Below, piece by piece: positions 45,301 to 56,030 of a stretch of DNA of 64,000 bases; the stretch's first letter is position 1; the number at the start of each line of letters is the position of its first letter. A program made the translations under genes and the position numbers. The notes beneath the pieces were generated by a model. The model was not told where the DNA came from. It did not search any database and worked only from the letters and a program-made list of their open reading frames with translations. Source of the stretch: Ephemerocybe angulata (lineage: Eukaryota; Basidiomycota; Agaricomycetes; Agaricales; Psathyrellaceae); NCBI GenBank assembly GCA_013368325.1, contig JAACJK010000234.1, positions 62,001 to 126,000 of the forward strand, read 5' to 3'.

Positions 45301-46602
45301 GTGCGAATGCGATACTATGAGTGGATTGTGCTACCACCGACCTCGCGAAAACCCAGTTTTGAGTCGTCTGGGTCTGGAGGGTAATTTTTGGATATTTGGG
45401 CGTCCGGAAAACGGTGTCACTTCGCCTGCTACACGTAAGTCAATACAATGGTAGAAGCATGGGCAACTGTGACTGTACCTACAGGTTAGGATATTATGGA
45501 CGTCTTAGATGATTTGTGGCTTCCAGTCAGTCCTAACCCGTTCGTAATGGATAGTACAGACTTACTTTGTTGTAATAAGAAAACCTGAATAGAACCTTTG
45601 AATCAGAAACTCGACGGGGTGAACAGGGAGGAGCCGGGAGAACTAACCGATGTGGACTATTGAGGGCAAATCGAGGTGGGTGGAGAGTTGGGGCTTATGA
45701 TATCGTCTGCCTTTCGCTCGTCTGTCCTCCGGGCACTGGGTAAACACAATGTTTGGTTAGCATTACAGAAATAGAGCTTGTAACGACTTGGACATACGTG
45801 GCATAGTCAGTCCCGGGGACTTGCTTGGGAAGGGCCGGGAAGGACCTGCGCTGAGCGCCATGGTCTCTGAGTGGTGGACTCGATGCGGGGAGAGGTAGGG
45901 AGGGGAATTATGCGTGAGGGGATGGGAGTCATCGAAAGACCCGTGGACTGGGAGAAAGAATTACCAATTCCAAGCGTCGGCTCATGGCGGAGTGCATCGA
46001 GATTCGTCGGAGTGTGGAATCGGATGTTTTGTAAAATTATTTCTTTGGCTCGGGACTCAGTTGTACGTACATGCAGGGTCGTTCACTAATTAATGGTGGG
46101 TTGTGGGACTCCTCGCCTTCTCGAGGGCGTCTGCCTCCGCTTTCAGCTCGCAATACACCATATTTACAGCCTAGTTGATACTAGAGAACCTAGGTACGAG
46201 TTATGAGTGACTATTTGACGAGGGAGAGGGAGTAGAATCAGACCGGGAGCCGAGCCGAGCAGTATGTATCAAAGCCCAGACACGCAGAATTAGGTGCCGA
46301 AGCGAGCAGCAAACACCCAAGGTCATGCATTCAGAGGAATTCAGAACATGCTACGAGGATATCAGGACACTCCTGAACCCTAAGAGCCCTATTCTCTCCA
46401 AGTGCCAGTTGGAGAGGATAGAACTTGTAGGGAATCCATGGGAGGAAAGGAACGACTCACCGGAGCTAGGATGACATCCGGAATGACCGGTTGCCAGGAG
46501 GAGAAGCGAGATACCGTTGGTCCGTGCGCCATCCAGGACACATAAAAGCCAGCCAACATGCCGTTCATGTTCCCTATGCCAAGGGTATGTCCCCCAGCGT
46601 TG
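42321..46602 (+). other. Distal spacer of unit 3
   Basis: Base-for-base equivalent of the distal spacer of unit 2. It holds the double palindrome (43142) and the motif exons (44435-44467, 44815-44847, 45071-45103, 45386-45415), and no confident gene. Confidence 0.4.
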
Positions 46603-46653
46603 CTACGACCGTGCCGTGCATGTTCTTCAACAGCCATGCAGTCACGGTCGTAG
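46603..46653. other. Conserved hairpin at unit boundary (unit 3)
   Basis: Third copy of the 11-bp perfect stem, directly before the sequence where units 2 and 3 stop being identical. Confidence 0.6.
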
Positions 46654-46807
46654 TGTAGTCCACCCCGTTAGAAAAGCGAAAATGTATTAGATAGGGAAAA
46701 TAAGTTAGCTCTTTTTTCGACTTTTTAGCCCCGAAAGGCAAATTTCAACCCTTTTAAGGGAATTCCCGACTTCCCGACAAGGCGCGTCACAGCGAGCACC
46801 GGGAGCA

Positions 46808-48628
46808 TCACAGGGAGCGAGCAGCAGCGTGGGTCATCATTGATGAAATCGTAAATTGCGCAAGTACGTACTGTATATACACGAGAGATACCTTGCCCTG
46901 ATACGGCGGACTCATCGGCTGCTCCTCCGTCCTCCTCTGCGCCATCGTCCGCGTCCTCTCCAGCCTCTGCTCATGCACCCCCTTATCCAACAACTTCGGC
47001 TGCACATTGCTCTTCAGCACCTCCAAGCGCTGGTTGGCGTCCGCGTTCCCGGCCTGCGCAGCGAGGGTGTAGTAGTGGATCGCATCCGGGACGCTCGCAG
47101 GCCGCCCCACGCCCACTTCCGCGTAGTACCCCATCGCGAAGTGCGCGGAGGCGAGGTTGCGCGCGGACGCCTTCTGCGCGAACGTCAGCGCGAGGCCCTC
47201 GTCCTTCTCGAATCCCCCGGTCGAAGGATCGGTCCTGGCGCCCGTCGAGCCGCACAAGAACCACTTGCTGAGCGCCATGTCCGCCTCGACCTCGCCGTTC
47301 TGCGAGGCTAGGCTGTAGTACTGCACGCTCAGCAGCGGGTCGAAGAAGAAGGGGGGGTCCGCGAACTCGTACGCGTGGCCGAGCTTGTACTGCGCGGGCC
47401 CGTAGTGGAGGTACGCGGCGCGCTCGAGGTGGTGGCGGCTCTCGAGGTGCGGGGAGGAGCCGAGGGGGATGAGGGGCGTGAGCGGCTGCGAGGGATGCGA
47501 TGGGGGTGGGGGGTAGGCGGATATGGCGGAGAGCGAGGCGAAGGTCTGGGCCGGGATCGGGGGGATCGAGGCGAACTCGCTGAGGAGGAGGAGCGAGTAC
47601 ACGTAGGCCGGCTGGGGGCACTCAAGGCTCGCGAGGATCGCGGCGCGTTGTAGGATCGGCAGCGCCAGACTCGTGTTCGCCGTAAGCGTAAGCTGTCCAA
47701 GTAAATGCGCCATGCCGAGCCGGTACAGACAGCTCTCCACGCCCAACTTCGCCCCGCGCTCGAAACACTCCTTCGCGTGCTTGAAGTCGCCAAACGTCTC
47801 GTAGTCGCGCCCGAGGCGGAACCACGCACCCGCGTACCCGCCCCGCGCGGCTGACTCGAAGTCGCGGAACGCGGCCTTGGGGTTGAACGCGACGTGCTGC
47901 GGGTGCGCCCCCGTCGACGCGAGGACGGCCCTCATATACACCGCTTCCGCCTGGCACGCCTCCATGTGCTGCGTGTTCTGCTGGTACGGCTGCCCAGGCG
48001 GGAACGGGGCTGCGATCAAGAGCACGAGGGGCACCGCCGCGGTGATGAGCTGCACGATCTCGGGCTCCAGCGCGGAGAGCGGCATGGGCCCGACGATGGG
48101 GTCGCTGACGGAGGGCACGGCCTGGCCGACGGGCGTTGTGAGTGCGATGTGGAGGTGATGCGCGCGATCGGCGAGGAAGAAGACGTCTCGGGCCCAGGTG
48201 ATCTTGAGGGCGGGGTCGAGGGAGGGCGCGGTGATCGATGGGAGGGCTTCGAGCAGCGTCGGGATGCTCGGGAGGGCGGCGGTGAGGCTGGTGGAGGACG
48301 AGGGCGCGGGCGACGGGCGGTGCGCGGGCATCGCTGGCGTGGGGGGTGCTGGCGGCGGGTTGGGGAAGGGCGATCGCGGAGCGGCGCTGAAGTTCCAGGG
48401 CGACCAGTCCGTTCCTGGGCCGCCCGCGGGGGCTGACATCGGGACTCCTCCCCCCTGGAACGGCGCGGGGAAGGAGAAGGTCGGTGGGGGCGCTAGGTCG
48501 TCCAGTTTGGCAGCGGGGTTGTCCGTGCGGTGTGGTCGGGGAGAGACTATGTTCGGGTCGTAGTGGGAGTCGCCCGAATCATGTCGCAGGTCAACGGGTC
48601 GGGGAGGCACTGGTGGAGGCGCAGACAT
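46808..48628 (-). CDS. SKT5: SKT5-like copy 4, C-terminally truncated
   Basis: 606 residues. Begins MSAPPPVPPRPVDL where the other copies have MSLPPPVPPRPADL. Sel1 repeats are intact. It ends PMSPPYQGKVSLVYIQYVLA plus a short tail. One residue pair is lost near LEVLKSNVQPKLL (LNSSN in the others), and one repeat reads LTLTANTSLAL for LTLPANTSLAL. It lacks the Pro/Gln tail and the CaaX box. It shares the fusion junction with copies 2 and 3. Confidence 0.85.
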   Translation of the reverse strand: MSAPPPVPPRPVDLRHDSGDSHYDPNIVSPRPHRTDNPAAKLDDLAPPPTFSFPAPFQGGGVPMSAPAGGPGTDWSPWNFSAAPRSPFPNPPPAPPTPAMPAHRPSPAPSSSTSLTAALPSIPTLLEALPSITAPSLDPALKITWARDVFFLADRAHHLHIALTTPVGQAVPSVSDPIVGPMPLSALEPEIVQLITAAVPLVLLIAAPFPPGQPYQQNTQHMEACQAEAVYMRAVLASTGAHPQHVAFNPKAAFRDFESAARGGYAGAWFRLGRDYETFGDFKHAKECFERGAKLGVESCLYRLGMAHLLGQLTLTANTSLALPILQRAAILASLECPQPAYVYSLLLLSEFASIPPIPAQTFASLSAISAYPPPPSHPSQPLTPLIPLGSSPHLESRHHLERAAYLHYGPAQYKLGHAYEFADPPFFFDPLLSVQYYSLASQNGEVEADMALSKWFLCGSTGARTDPSTGGFEKDEGLALTFAQKASARNLASAHFAMGYYAEVGVGRPASVPDAIHYYTLAAQAGNADANQRLEVLKSNVQPKLLDKGVHEQRLERTRTMAQRRTEEQPMSPPYQGKVSLVYIQYVLAQFTISSMMTHAAARSL

Positions 48629-48713
48629 ATTGGGCCATCGTCATCAATCGCTGCCCATTCCTTATCTGCCTCCAACTGCACTGCCACATCACCATCAATC
48701 ACCGATGATCTGA

Positions 48714-51700
48714 GCGCTTGTGGCTTCCTCTTCTCTCCCTCCACGCCTTTCTCGACGCCCTCTCGACCGTCCTTCTCGATTCCGCCCCGCTCCGATACCT
48801 TTTGACGCGCCGTTGGGACCGTCCGTCCCCACCAATCCACCTCCTTCGGTACACTACTCTACGCGACACGAAGCGGCTAGCAACAGTCAACAGGTCAGTC
48901 TAGCAGTACAAAAGCCTTGTCTGTGGTATTCAAAGTGTTACTGTAGGCATACATGGCTGCGAAACGCGCCCCAAGATCGCGGAAAACCGCGAGCAAGCAC
49001 GCCAAGTCGCGCGTCGCACTGGGTGGATGGAGCGGAGCTTGAGACGGCGCTGGAAGGGGTCGGCTGGCGAATCAGGTTAGTCCAAGCGTTTCTGCGGATT
49101 ACAACGACGTGCTTACAATGGGTTAGACTCGTCAGAAATCCCAACATGCCCTCGTAGGATTGCGAGCCAAACTCGCAGACAAGCGGAAAGGGGAGGCGCA
49201 TCGCGCTCATTCGACGAAAAAAGGAGACTTTGAAAGGGATATCGTGTGGGGCAAGAGTCAAGAGGTCAGTCTAGCTGCGCAAAAAGCATGTCTATGATAC
49301 TCACAGTCTGTGCTTGAAGGGCCGAGGCGCAGAAAAACGCGAGTCGACGGAGGGCATGAAATGGGTGCGACTGGTGTAGGAAAATTAGGTTAGGCCGCGT
49401 CCTTCCAAGGCTCACGACGACGCACTCACACCGAGGTAGACCGATCACCCAGCTGCTTGAATCGCACACATCATCGTGCCCAGCTTTTGGCCGACTCACC
49501 CAACCGCCACAGACATGCGAACAGCAAGTCCAGTCGAGTACATCGGACGCGAATGGGATTCACGCCGCGAGCTGCACTCGGTCGAGATGAGGCTCGAGAT
49601 GGCGCTGAAACGTTTCCTGGTCAGGTCAGTCCACATGCCTCGAAATATCACAACGAAGTACTCATAACAGGTTAGGTTTAGGAAAACCCGATCTTCAAGC
49701 ATGCCGGTGCGCTGCAAGAAAAGGTAAGCCTCCTCTCCAACCACCCATGGCGACCGACGGACTCACAATATTGCAGCGGCAATCTCGGCGCCGATATCGA
49801 CGAGCACCTCGTCGAAAACCACCTGCACCCAAATCCTCCGGCGACGTGCGACTTCCCTCCTTCCGTGTCCTTGTACACCCGACGACGCCAGACCCGGACC
49901 TCCACCGAGCTCCGACCTTCGCCCTCACCTCCCCCCACGACGTGTTCTCAGTTGTCGGGGCCCGACCGCGCCGAACCACCAGTCAAATCGACGCGAGCGG
50001 TCTGTCACAACGGCCGGCCGAACGCACAGCCCACAAACGTGAACATGAAGGGCCGAATGGTGATGCTGTGGAAGAACAAGGCGGCGTGGAAATGCGATTA
50101 CTTACCTGGTGCGATCTTGAAGGCCCAGTGGCGCTCTACAGACGAGATCCCGGTCAGTTTGTGCTGCATAGATTCGAGGGAGGATCCTGGCTTACCTTTA
50201 CACGACGCAGGCGAACCACGGATCGGACGAGGCTCGAGGCGAGCACGCACGACAGCAACGACGTGCACAGTCGCGCTGGGATCGACGGGTGTGCTACAGT
50301 AAGTTAGTATCTATTCTCGTAGCTGGTGTAAGAGTGATAGATAACCTTACCTTTAGACCCAGCGGTCCAGTGACGCACGCCTTTACAGGGGGGATGCGGA
50401 GGCGGCTCGGGCAGGCAGGGTGCTACAGTCAGGTCAGTCGTTACCCTTTTAACTGAAGAAAGTGTAATAGGCTTACCTTCAGTCCTGACTGTGCAGTTGC
50501 ACGCATGACTACGAGCGCACCGCGACGACACGGCCAATCTCTAGTCTCCGATTCGCAAGTTCAACCGAAGCGGCGCCGAAATCCTATTCAGACGACCCGA
50601 GGCGGCAGTCCGATAGGCCTGGGATTTGTGGGGATAATTGAGGTCAGTCGTGCATTCCGTAGTGTATGTGTGAAGAGCTTACGGTCAAATGTCTAGTTGC
50701 AGGCCTACGAGAGGGAACCGTGCCGAAACGGCCAACCGCCGACCTTGGATTTGCTTCGAAACGGGATGCCAGCCAGAACGACGACGGAGGCGATCACTGG
50801 CCTAGATTCTACGCATTCGGTGTGCACGGTGCTGGGGCGACGGGCGAAGTTGGGTTGAGCTGGAATGGTAGAGGAAAATATTAGGTCAGTCGTGCATATC
50901 GTGCTCGTACCATGGAAGCTTGCTTACCTTAGACAGAACACCCATTTCCAACGAGCCGGTCATAAGTACTCGCTGCAAGCGCATCCACCAGTTAGCATGA
51001 AACACGCAAGACTCAAGAGTCAAACCCCGCGCAGCGTCAAAGGGCTCGCGTGCTGCCCGAAATTCGTGGAGGTTAGTGTCAAGTTTGTGTGAGATCGCAA
51101 CGATTTACTCACAAGTTCATGTAGCCCCAGTTTCACTGCAACTTCGATTAGCGCGACAAGCACACCAGTATACTTACTGTACGAGGGCGTCGTTCAGAGT
51201 GAGAGGGCTTGGGATGAATATATGATGGTGCTGGGATCGAGGTCAGTGATATGTCTTATGTCCTATGTGCACGACGAGCTTACCTCACACCAAATGTCGA
51301 CTTCCTTATACACCGTGAACTGGACTACAACATATGCCAGCCCTCCATTCAGGAAAGCGACACGAGGCCTCCCTGCGATCACGGATCGTTGAAGGATTCG
51401 GACGCTGCGTCGAGGTCAGTTCGAGGCTTCCGGGCAGTTCATGACGACGTACTCACAAATTCACGTAGCGCGGTTCAACTATAATCTCGATCAGCACGGT
51501 AAGCCCGACAGAATAGCACGACTTACCGAATGAGGGAGGACTGGGGATCGAATGTATGATGGTGCTGGGGATCGCGGTGAGTAAGGTCCGTCATGCTCTA
51601 GGTAAACAACGAGCTCACCTTTTCATAGGCCGATTTCCTGGCTCTACGCGAACTCGACTACAATCTGCGTCAGCCCGCCGTCTAACAAAGCGATGCAATG

Positions 51701-52240
51701 CTTACCTGCGGGTACAACGGCGACGAGAGCGAAGCATCGAGGGGTCGGTAGTATGGTCATGTCAGTGATTCGACTAGATTGGAGGGCGAGGGCTGGGATG
51801 GTGGGAGAGAGTGTGGTCTCTAGTCAGTAGTGTTGTCTAGAAAGCAGTGAACCATGTACATACCTTGATGAATATATATACTCTTTTTGTTTTCACCGAA
51901 GTCGCCGTCGCCATCGAACCGGTATTTTACCATGCTTGGACATCGTAAAGGAAGGTTGGCTGCTCCAGTGAAGGTCAGTTTATATCTACGAATGGAGAGT
52001 GTGCGAGACTTACATTCAAGCCAAATATTGCGGGCGTTATTGCAAGTGACCGGGAGAGACACAAGTGGTTGGCTTGGAACTGATGCAACGGTGAGCACTG
52101 GCATAGCATCGGCGACAAGCAAAGCACTCACGACAGCGACAACGATAACAGGGACTTGTGGAGGTTGACGAGCCCCGAATACAAAGCGAGGTAGAGTCTC
52201 TCAGATGAGTTGTCATGAGAAGACAAGAGGAGTAGAGGAG
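48714..52240 (+). CDS. Unidentified many-exon gene, unit 4 copy (most complete exon set)
   Basis: This copy keeps exons found separately in units 1 and 2/3. From unit 1 it has the exon ending GEAHRAHSTKKGDFE-like residues, the exon reading YIGREWDSRRELHSVEMR (about 49541-49624), and the exon with FGVHGAGATGEVGLSWN (about 50807-50870). It then has two successive homologous exons, VDFLIHRELDYNICQP (about 51297) and ADFLALRELDYNLRQP (about 51630). The start codon of the other units is lost here (atctgagcg for atcatgagcg), and a 4-nt insertion near 50245 shifts one exon, so it may be a pseudogene or start elsewhere. Introns have GTCAGT, GTAAGC or GTGAGT donors and TACTCAC-type branch sites. Confidence 0.4.
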
Positions 52241-55200
52241 AGGATGGGTGGAATGGACTCGGTGAGGAGATGGGGAACCTACCGTACGCCCTCCCACCTC
52301 TTATACATTTCTAACGGCCCATCTCAGATCGCGCTGAGCCCAAGGCCCAGACACACCAACGGCATGCACAGCGGTGCATACCCACAGAAGTGAGCTTTCC
52401 GGAGCTCGGGATGCGGGATAAAGCGGTATTCGCGCTGTTCGCGCTGTTTCCCTCTCCGCCGTACGTTCGCGTTGCGATTAATGAAGAATTTTTACTGTTC
52501 GCCCTTGGAGTGACAGTGGGCGCCCATTCTAGACGTTTGATGGGAGCCTAAGCGAGCCAAGGCAACCGGGATCCGTGCAGGGATGCACGTATGAGTGTGC
52601 GTTCAGATGGACGGGGATGATGAGGAGATGCTTTGCTATCTCGATCGTTGAATAGGGTTGCGAGTTCTCAGGAGGCTTAAGGATCTCAACATATGTGAGT
52701 ATAGTTAGGCTACGCATGCTCAAATACTGTTTTAAGTCTAGAGTACTATGTTCATGCGATGCAAGTATGTTGTTGTTTTGTAGTATAACAGCACGGTCCC
52801 ATCGCGCGCGAGGTCGACTGACTCTCTTGCAACGTCCGAACGCCGACCCTACATCCCAGGAGTCCCAGTACGCCTACTTTGGTCTATATTATACTCAATT
52901 CGCAGTACGTATCGCTGCTAATTAGTTCTAATCGCATTCATTGGTTGTCGTGCATGTTCACGCGCCCAACTTCCCGGCGCTCCCATCCTCGCAAACTTCC
53001 AGTCGGAACCGACAGCGATGACATTTTTCGCACCATCAATACGTATGATGCATCATATAAGGTAAGTTAAAACTGCCATATCGGCAGGGAAACAGGTCTA
53101 ATGGCGGGATTTCATTGAATGGTGGGAGGAGGGATGGTTCCGAGATCTCCAACGATTTCTTCTAATTGTGACGCTCTAAGTACTCCGGCAGAGACTTTTA
53201 GGTATGTATGGTGTGTGGACCTAAGTGTTCAACCCTCTCTGTAGCGAAAATCTGTCGGAATACGCGCAATCGCGTTGCGTTTCTGAGCGCGCCAATTTAA
53301 GCGCCCGTGAGCACGTTTGATTCTTTCTACTCTCGGGCGTTGGGGGTGATGCGCGACGTCACTGAATGTATCTAGTATGCTAGTGACCTCAATTACATAC
53401 GTAAACTGGCCGATGGCTGTCCGAGAGAAAGTGGATATGGTACTAAGGAGGCCGGGACTAAGACCCCCGAGCGCCGCCCACTTCCGAGCAGCAAGCCCGC
53501 TCTCATGATGCTCGGCATTCTTATCTCTGCTCGGAACATCCGGGTAGCTGCATTAGAGGGCTGAGTGTGTAGTCGCGGGCATTTGGCAATGTATTCTCAA
53601 TGGGAGATGGCGGCCATCCGTCCTCCGGGGGTAATTCAATATTAGACTTTGATACGGAACATACGTACATACATTGCCCCGTGTGTCTCACGTTGGGGTG
53701 TCGCTTCGCTATCTCTTACGCCCTGCCTACAGGACCCAGGCTATCGTACATACAGTGTGTTTAGCTGTCTAAATCCACCGTCCTAATGCTATGTCAAACG
53801 CGGTGCGACTCCGAAATTTCGTGACCATCCTATGTAGAGCTCCAATTAGAATACACAAATGAATGGGGAGACATTTGAAATGACACGTAACTTTGCTCGT
53901 TATTCCCGGCTCAATGTCCGCCCGGCGCCGAGCCTCGAGAGCGCCGAGCAAGCGATTCTGGTTTACGGACTCGCTGACTGTAAAAGAGGCATCAGCAGGA
54001 ACTCAGAACAACAAAAGTAACGTACGTACACTTGTTCTACTGAATTTGACTGGGCTATCGAGGTATGTCAGGTGTCGGATTTCGTCATTTAATTGAGGGC
54101 AATAACGAGCATTTGGTAAGTCGGGATTTGGATAACGAGGCGAGTGCGTGGCGTACCGTTTAGCCTGAGACGATATTTCTGAGGGGAAAATGGGGTGAAG
54201 CTCCCTGGAAAACGCGTCAGACTCGAGGGCGGCCGTTAAGGAGAGTGTTGAATGCACCGGTGGGATTCCAGGGTGCGGGGCGGTGCGAGACTGGATTTCC
54301 TGGTCCAGTGGTCGGACTTCGGTCGATGCGGATCGCAATTACGATTTTTAGAGGTCCGGAAAACGGGTTCGAGCTGCCGGCACATAATAGCGAGTCAGCG
54401 ATGGGGACAGTCGTGCGAGTTCAATAACGTACCGTCGTGGATTGACATTACCACCACCCAGTCGCCTTTTGAACTCAGGTACGCCGGGAATCAGGTTTCC
54501 TCCTTCATTTGGCGGCAATCACGCACATCTGGTAAGCGTGAATTCGAATGACGGGGCGAGGGCGGCGTACTGTGTAGCATTATTGAGATGGCTTTTCGGA
54601 GCATCCGGAGAGCGAGGTAATTAGCTAGATGCGGGTAGCAAGGCAGAGTGCATCGATGAACATACCGGCGAGATTTTTAAGGCCCGGCGTGAGACTACCT
54701 GGCGCGCAGTGGCTCAGACTTTGGCCGATGCGAGTTGGAATCACGATTTTTGGAGGTCCGGAAAACGGGGTTGGGCTGCCACTGCACGAGGTCTCAGAGG
54801 TGTGCAGACCGTCGTGCGCGTTGAATAACGTACCAGCATCGATTCCCACTCCCACCACCCAGTCAACCGCGTCTGGAGATCTTCCGCCACAGCTTGATGT
54901 CGTCGTCGCCGTCAAATTGGTGGCCTGTTGAAAGCGATTAGCGAGCCCCTTGGCGCAATGGGGCAAAGTACGTACTGTCCCGATGAAACTGGGATTTCTG
55001 GGCATCCGGGAAACGGGGTGGAACGAGTTTTGCTGGGTGTCTGAGGGCATGGTGTAGACGGCGGGTATTCAGGATATCAGGTCAGGCATTCGTCGAGAAG
55101 TTGGAACACTGCTGGGGTAATGTCAACGAGAATGTCGGCAACGGGGTTGACCACATACCGCCAGTCCTTCTAACTCATCTAACTCATTGCTTGCGATATT

Positions 55201-55868
55201 GTGCGTAGGGCGTCCGGAAAACGGTGTCGCACTTGAGATGATCTACAGCTTCCAGTCAGCTAACCCGTTCGTAATGGATAGCGCAGGGCTTACTTCGTTG
55301 GAATCGTTGCAATAAGAAAACCTGAATTGAAGCTTTGAATCACAAACTCGACGGGGTGAACAAAAAAGACCGGGAGGACTAACCGACGTGGACTATTGAG
55401 GTGGGTGGAGAGTAGTAGGGCTTATGATATCGTCTGCCTTTCGCTCGTCTGTCCTCTGGGCGCTGGGTAAACCCAATGTTTGGTTAGCATTACAGAAAGA
55501 GCTTGCAACGACTTAGATATATGTGGCATCGTCAGTCCCGGGGACTTGCTTGGAAGGGCCGGGCAGGACCTGCGCTGAGCGCCATGGTCTCTGAGTGGTG
55601 AACTGGCTCGGTTCGATGCGGGGAGAGGTAGGGAGGGGAATTATGCGTGAGGGGATGGGAGTCATCGAAAGACCCGTGGACTGGGAGAAAGAATTACCAA
55701 CTCCAAGCGTCGGCTCATGGCGGAGTGCATCGAGATTCGTCGGAGTGTGGAATCGGATGTTTTGTAAAATTATTTCTTTGGCTCGGGACTCAGTTGTACG
55801 TACATGCAGGGTCGTTCACTAATTAATGGTGGGTTGTGGGCAAGACTCCTCGCCTTCTCGAGGGCGTT
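52241..55868 (+). other. Distal spacer of unit 4, truncated
   Basis: Homologous to 32.3-36.1 kb of unit 2 at roughly 90% by eye with many small indels. Motif copies at 54335-54367 (AITIFRGPENG), 54737-54769 (GITIFGGPENG) and 54985-55017 (ETGISGHPGNG). The segment at 53911-54018 reads RLNVRPAPSLESAEQAILVY and differs from unit 2 mainly at third positions. No confident complete gene. The array stops at about 55868. Confidence 0.4.
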
Positions 55869-56030
55869 TCAGGGTGGTCAGCACCCATGGGACATGGTGA
55901 TGGCCTAAGTGAGTGGCATGATGGGCCATTTCCGATGGATCGCCAGATCTCACTTGGGTCAGTCAATGGCATGGCCGGTATGGCTCACTTGGGCCGATGC
56001 CATCGCAATGGCTCACCTGAGCCACCCTGA
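55869..56030. mobile_element. Short element with inverted ends TCAGGGTGG / CCACCCTGA
   Basis: 162 bp with perfect 9-bp inverted ends. Its two halves are loosely palindromic, with gatggcctaagtgag on one side and ctcacttgggccgatgccatc on the other. It sits exactly where homology of unit 4 to units 2 and 3 stops. No target-site duplication is visible. It may be a MITE or an end of the KDZ element. Confidence 0.45.

Larger units (their letters stand above)
38968..46656. repeat. 7.69-kb spacer, identical to 28939-36627
   Basis: Second copy of the identical block, offset 10029 bp. See the first copy for boundaries. Confidence 0.9.
16860..55868. repeat. Four-unit tandem array: SKT5-like gene plus about 7 kb spacer, period about 9-10 kb
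   Basis: SKT5-like start codons at 19692, 28553, 38598 and 48628 (minus strand) define four units with spacings of 8861, 10045 and 10030 bp. Each is followed at higher coordinates by a homologous intron-rich spacer. Unit 4 breaks off at about 55868, where homology to units 2 and 3 stops inside the common gccttctcgagggcg stretch. Units 2-4 share the same junction between a truncated SKT5 frame and the spacer, so truncation came before, or spread during, amplification. Unequal crossing-over with later gene conversion explains most of the pattern. Confidence 0.92.

Noticed and set aside
20000..55800. Spacers as long terminal repeat or LINE retroelements
   Set aside because: No reverse transcriptase, integrase, LTR or poly-A signature was found. 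Repetition follows the SKT5 unit rather than element ends.
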